This document shows, piece after piece, positions 63,857 to 64,000 of a stretch of 64,000 bases of DNA. The notes under the pieces were generated by a model. The model saw only the letters and a program-made list of their open reading frames with translations. It did not search any database and had not been told where the DNA came from. This DNA is from Akkermansia muciniphila (GTDB taxonomy: Bacteria; Verrucomicrobiota; Verrucomicrobiia; Limisphaerales; BJHT01), in the NCBI GenBank assembly GCA_945861535.1, contig CAMAUZ010000002.1:156500-220499 (forward strand), written 5' to 3'. A program made the translations under genes and the position numbers. Positions within the stretch are counted from its first letter, which is position 1. The number at the start of each line of letters is the position of its first letter.

Positions 63857-64000
63857 TCACGCCGTGAGCAACCCGCGGCGGATGGCGAAGCGCACCAAAT
63901 CGGTCTGTGATCGCAGGCTCAGCTTGCGCATCAGGTTCGCCCGATGTTTCTCCGCCGTGCGCGGGCTGATGAACAACTTCCCGGCCACCTCCGGGCTGGT
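63857..64000 (-). CDS. LuxR/NarL-type response regulator, C-terminal end only
   Basis: The last 47 codons of a minus-strand gene read TSPEVAGKLFISPRTAEKHR then ANLMRKLSLRSQTDLVRFAI and end in LLTA. This is the LuxR-type helix-turn-helix (SPRTAEKHRANLMRKL). The rest, including any receiver domain, lies outside the window. Confidence 0.85.
   Translation of the reverse strand, partial: TSPEVAGKLFISPRTAEKHRANLMRKLSLRSQTDLVRFAIRRGLLTA

Overview
The window is high-GC bacterial chromosome, most likely from the Verrucomicrobiota (perhaps the Pedosphaerales/Limisphaerales side, moderate confidence). The evidence is the gene mix: Gfo/Idh/MocA oxidoreductases with export signals, sugar-isomerase TIM barrels, a DUF1080 protein, a CBM9-like protein, scattered prepilin-like proteins, many toxin-antitoxin modules, and abundant dispersed palindromic DNA between genes. 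There is no sign of phage, plasmid or transposase genes.

Left part (1-22 kb). Two tandem YfhO-type membrane glycosyltransferase genes (the first cut by the window edge) face a methyltransferase-GT2 fusion. Then come a PIN toxin module and a methyltransferase. A minor-pilin cluster follows at 6.8-12 kb: a frameshifted PilX-like gene, PilV-like, PilW-like, an intact PilX-like paralogue, and a membrane-anchored DnaJ-type zinc-finger protein. After that: pyrimidine-nucleoside phosphorylase, a sugar isomerase, a DUF433 gene with an MNT/HEPN toxin-antitoxin pair, a RbsD/FucU mutarotase, a TAT-exported protein, a second PIN module, an aldo-keto reductase, a nucleotidyltransferase with two small genes, and an orphan pilin.

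Middle (22-47 kb). Sel1-repeat protein; a leftward metal-transport operon (His-rich protein, HupE, small exported protein, and a NicO/RcnA transporter carrying a CzcB-like inserted domain); DprA; an exported Gfo/Idh/MocA protein; a lipid kinase; a cytochrome c-sugar dehydrogenase fusion; polyphosphate kinase; a RelB/ParE module and an Xre regulator; YhcH; a lactonase; an esterase-SMP30 fusion; a COG0523 GTPase beside a lone GcvH-like lipoyl protein; cysteine desulfurase; a PepSY-like membrane protein; a LysM protein.

Right part (47-64 kb). A decayed beta-carbonic anhydrase, HicAB, xylose isomerase, a second HupE protein, CBM9-like and DUF1080 proteins, two sugar isomerases, a pilin, a 1088-residue exported glycoside-hydrolase-like protein, an exported Gfo/Idh/MocA protein, a ClC channel with CBS domains, and the end of a LuxR-type regulator. 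Many of these suggest growth on plant or algal polysaccharide.

The least explained signal is the DNA between genes. At least a dozen families of 50-300 bp inverted repeats occur. In several families each arm is itself a hairpin, and the arms differ by paired, compensating changes. Copies of one family share spacer sequence, some sit inside others, one family is amplified as three exact 156-bp tandem units, and three elements lie in frame inside a YfhO gene. This looks like a mobile or actively maintained palindrome system whose driver is not in the window.
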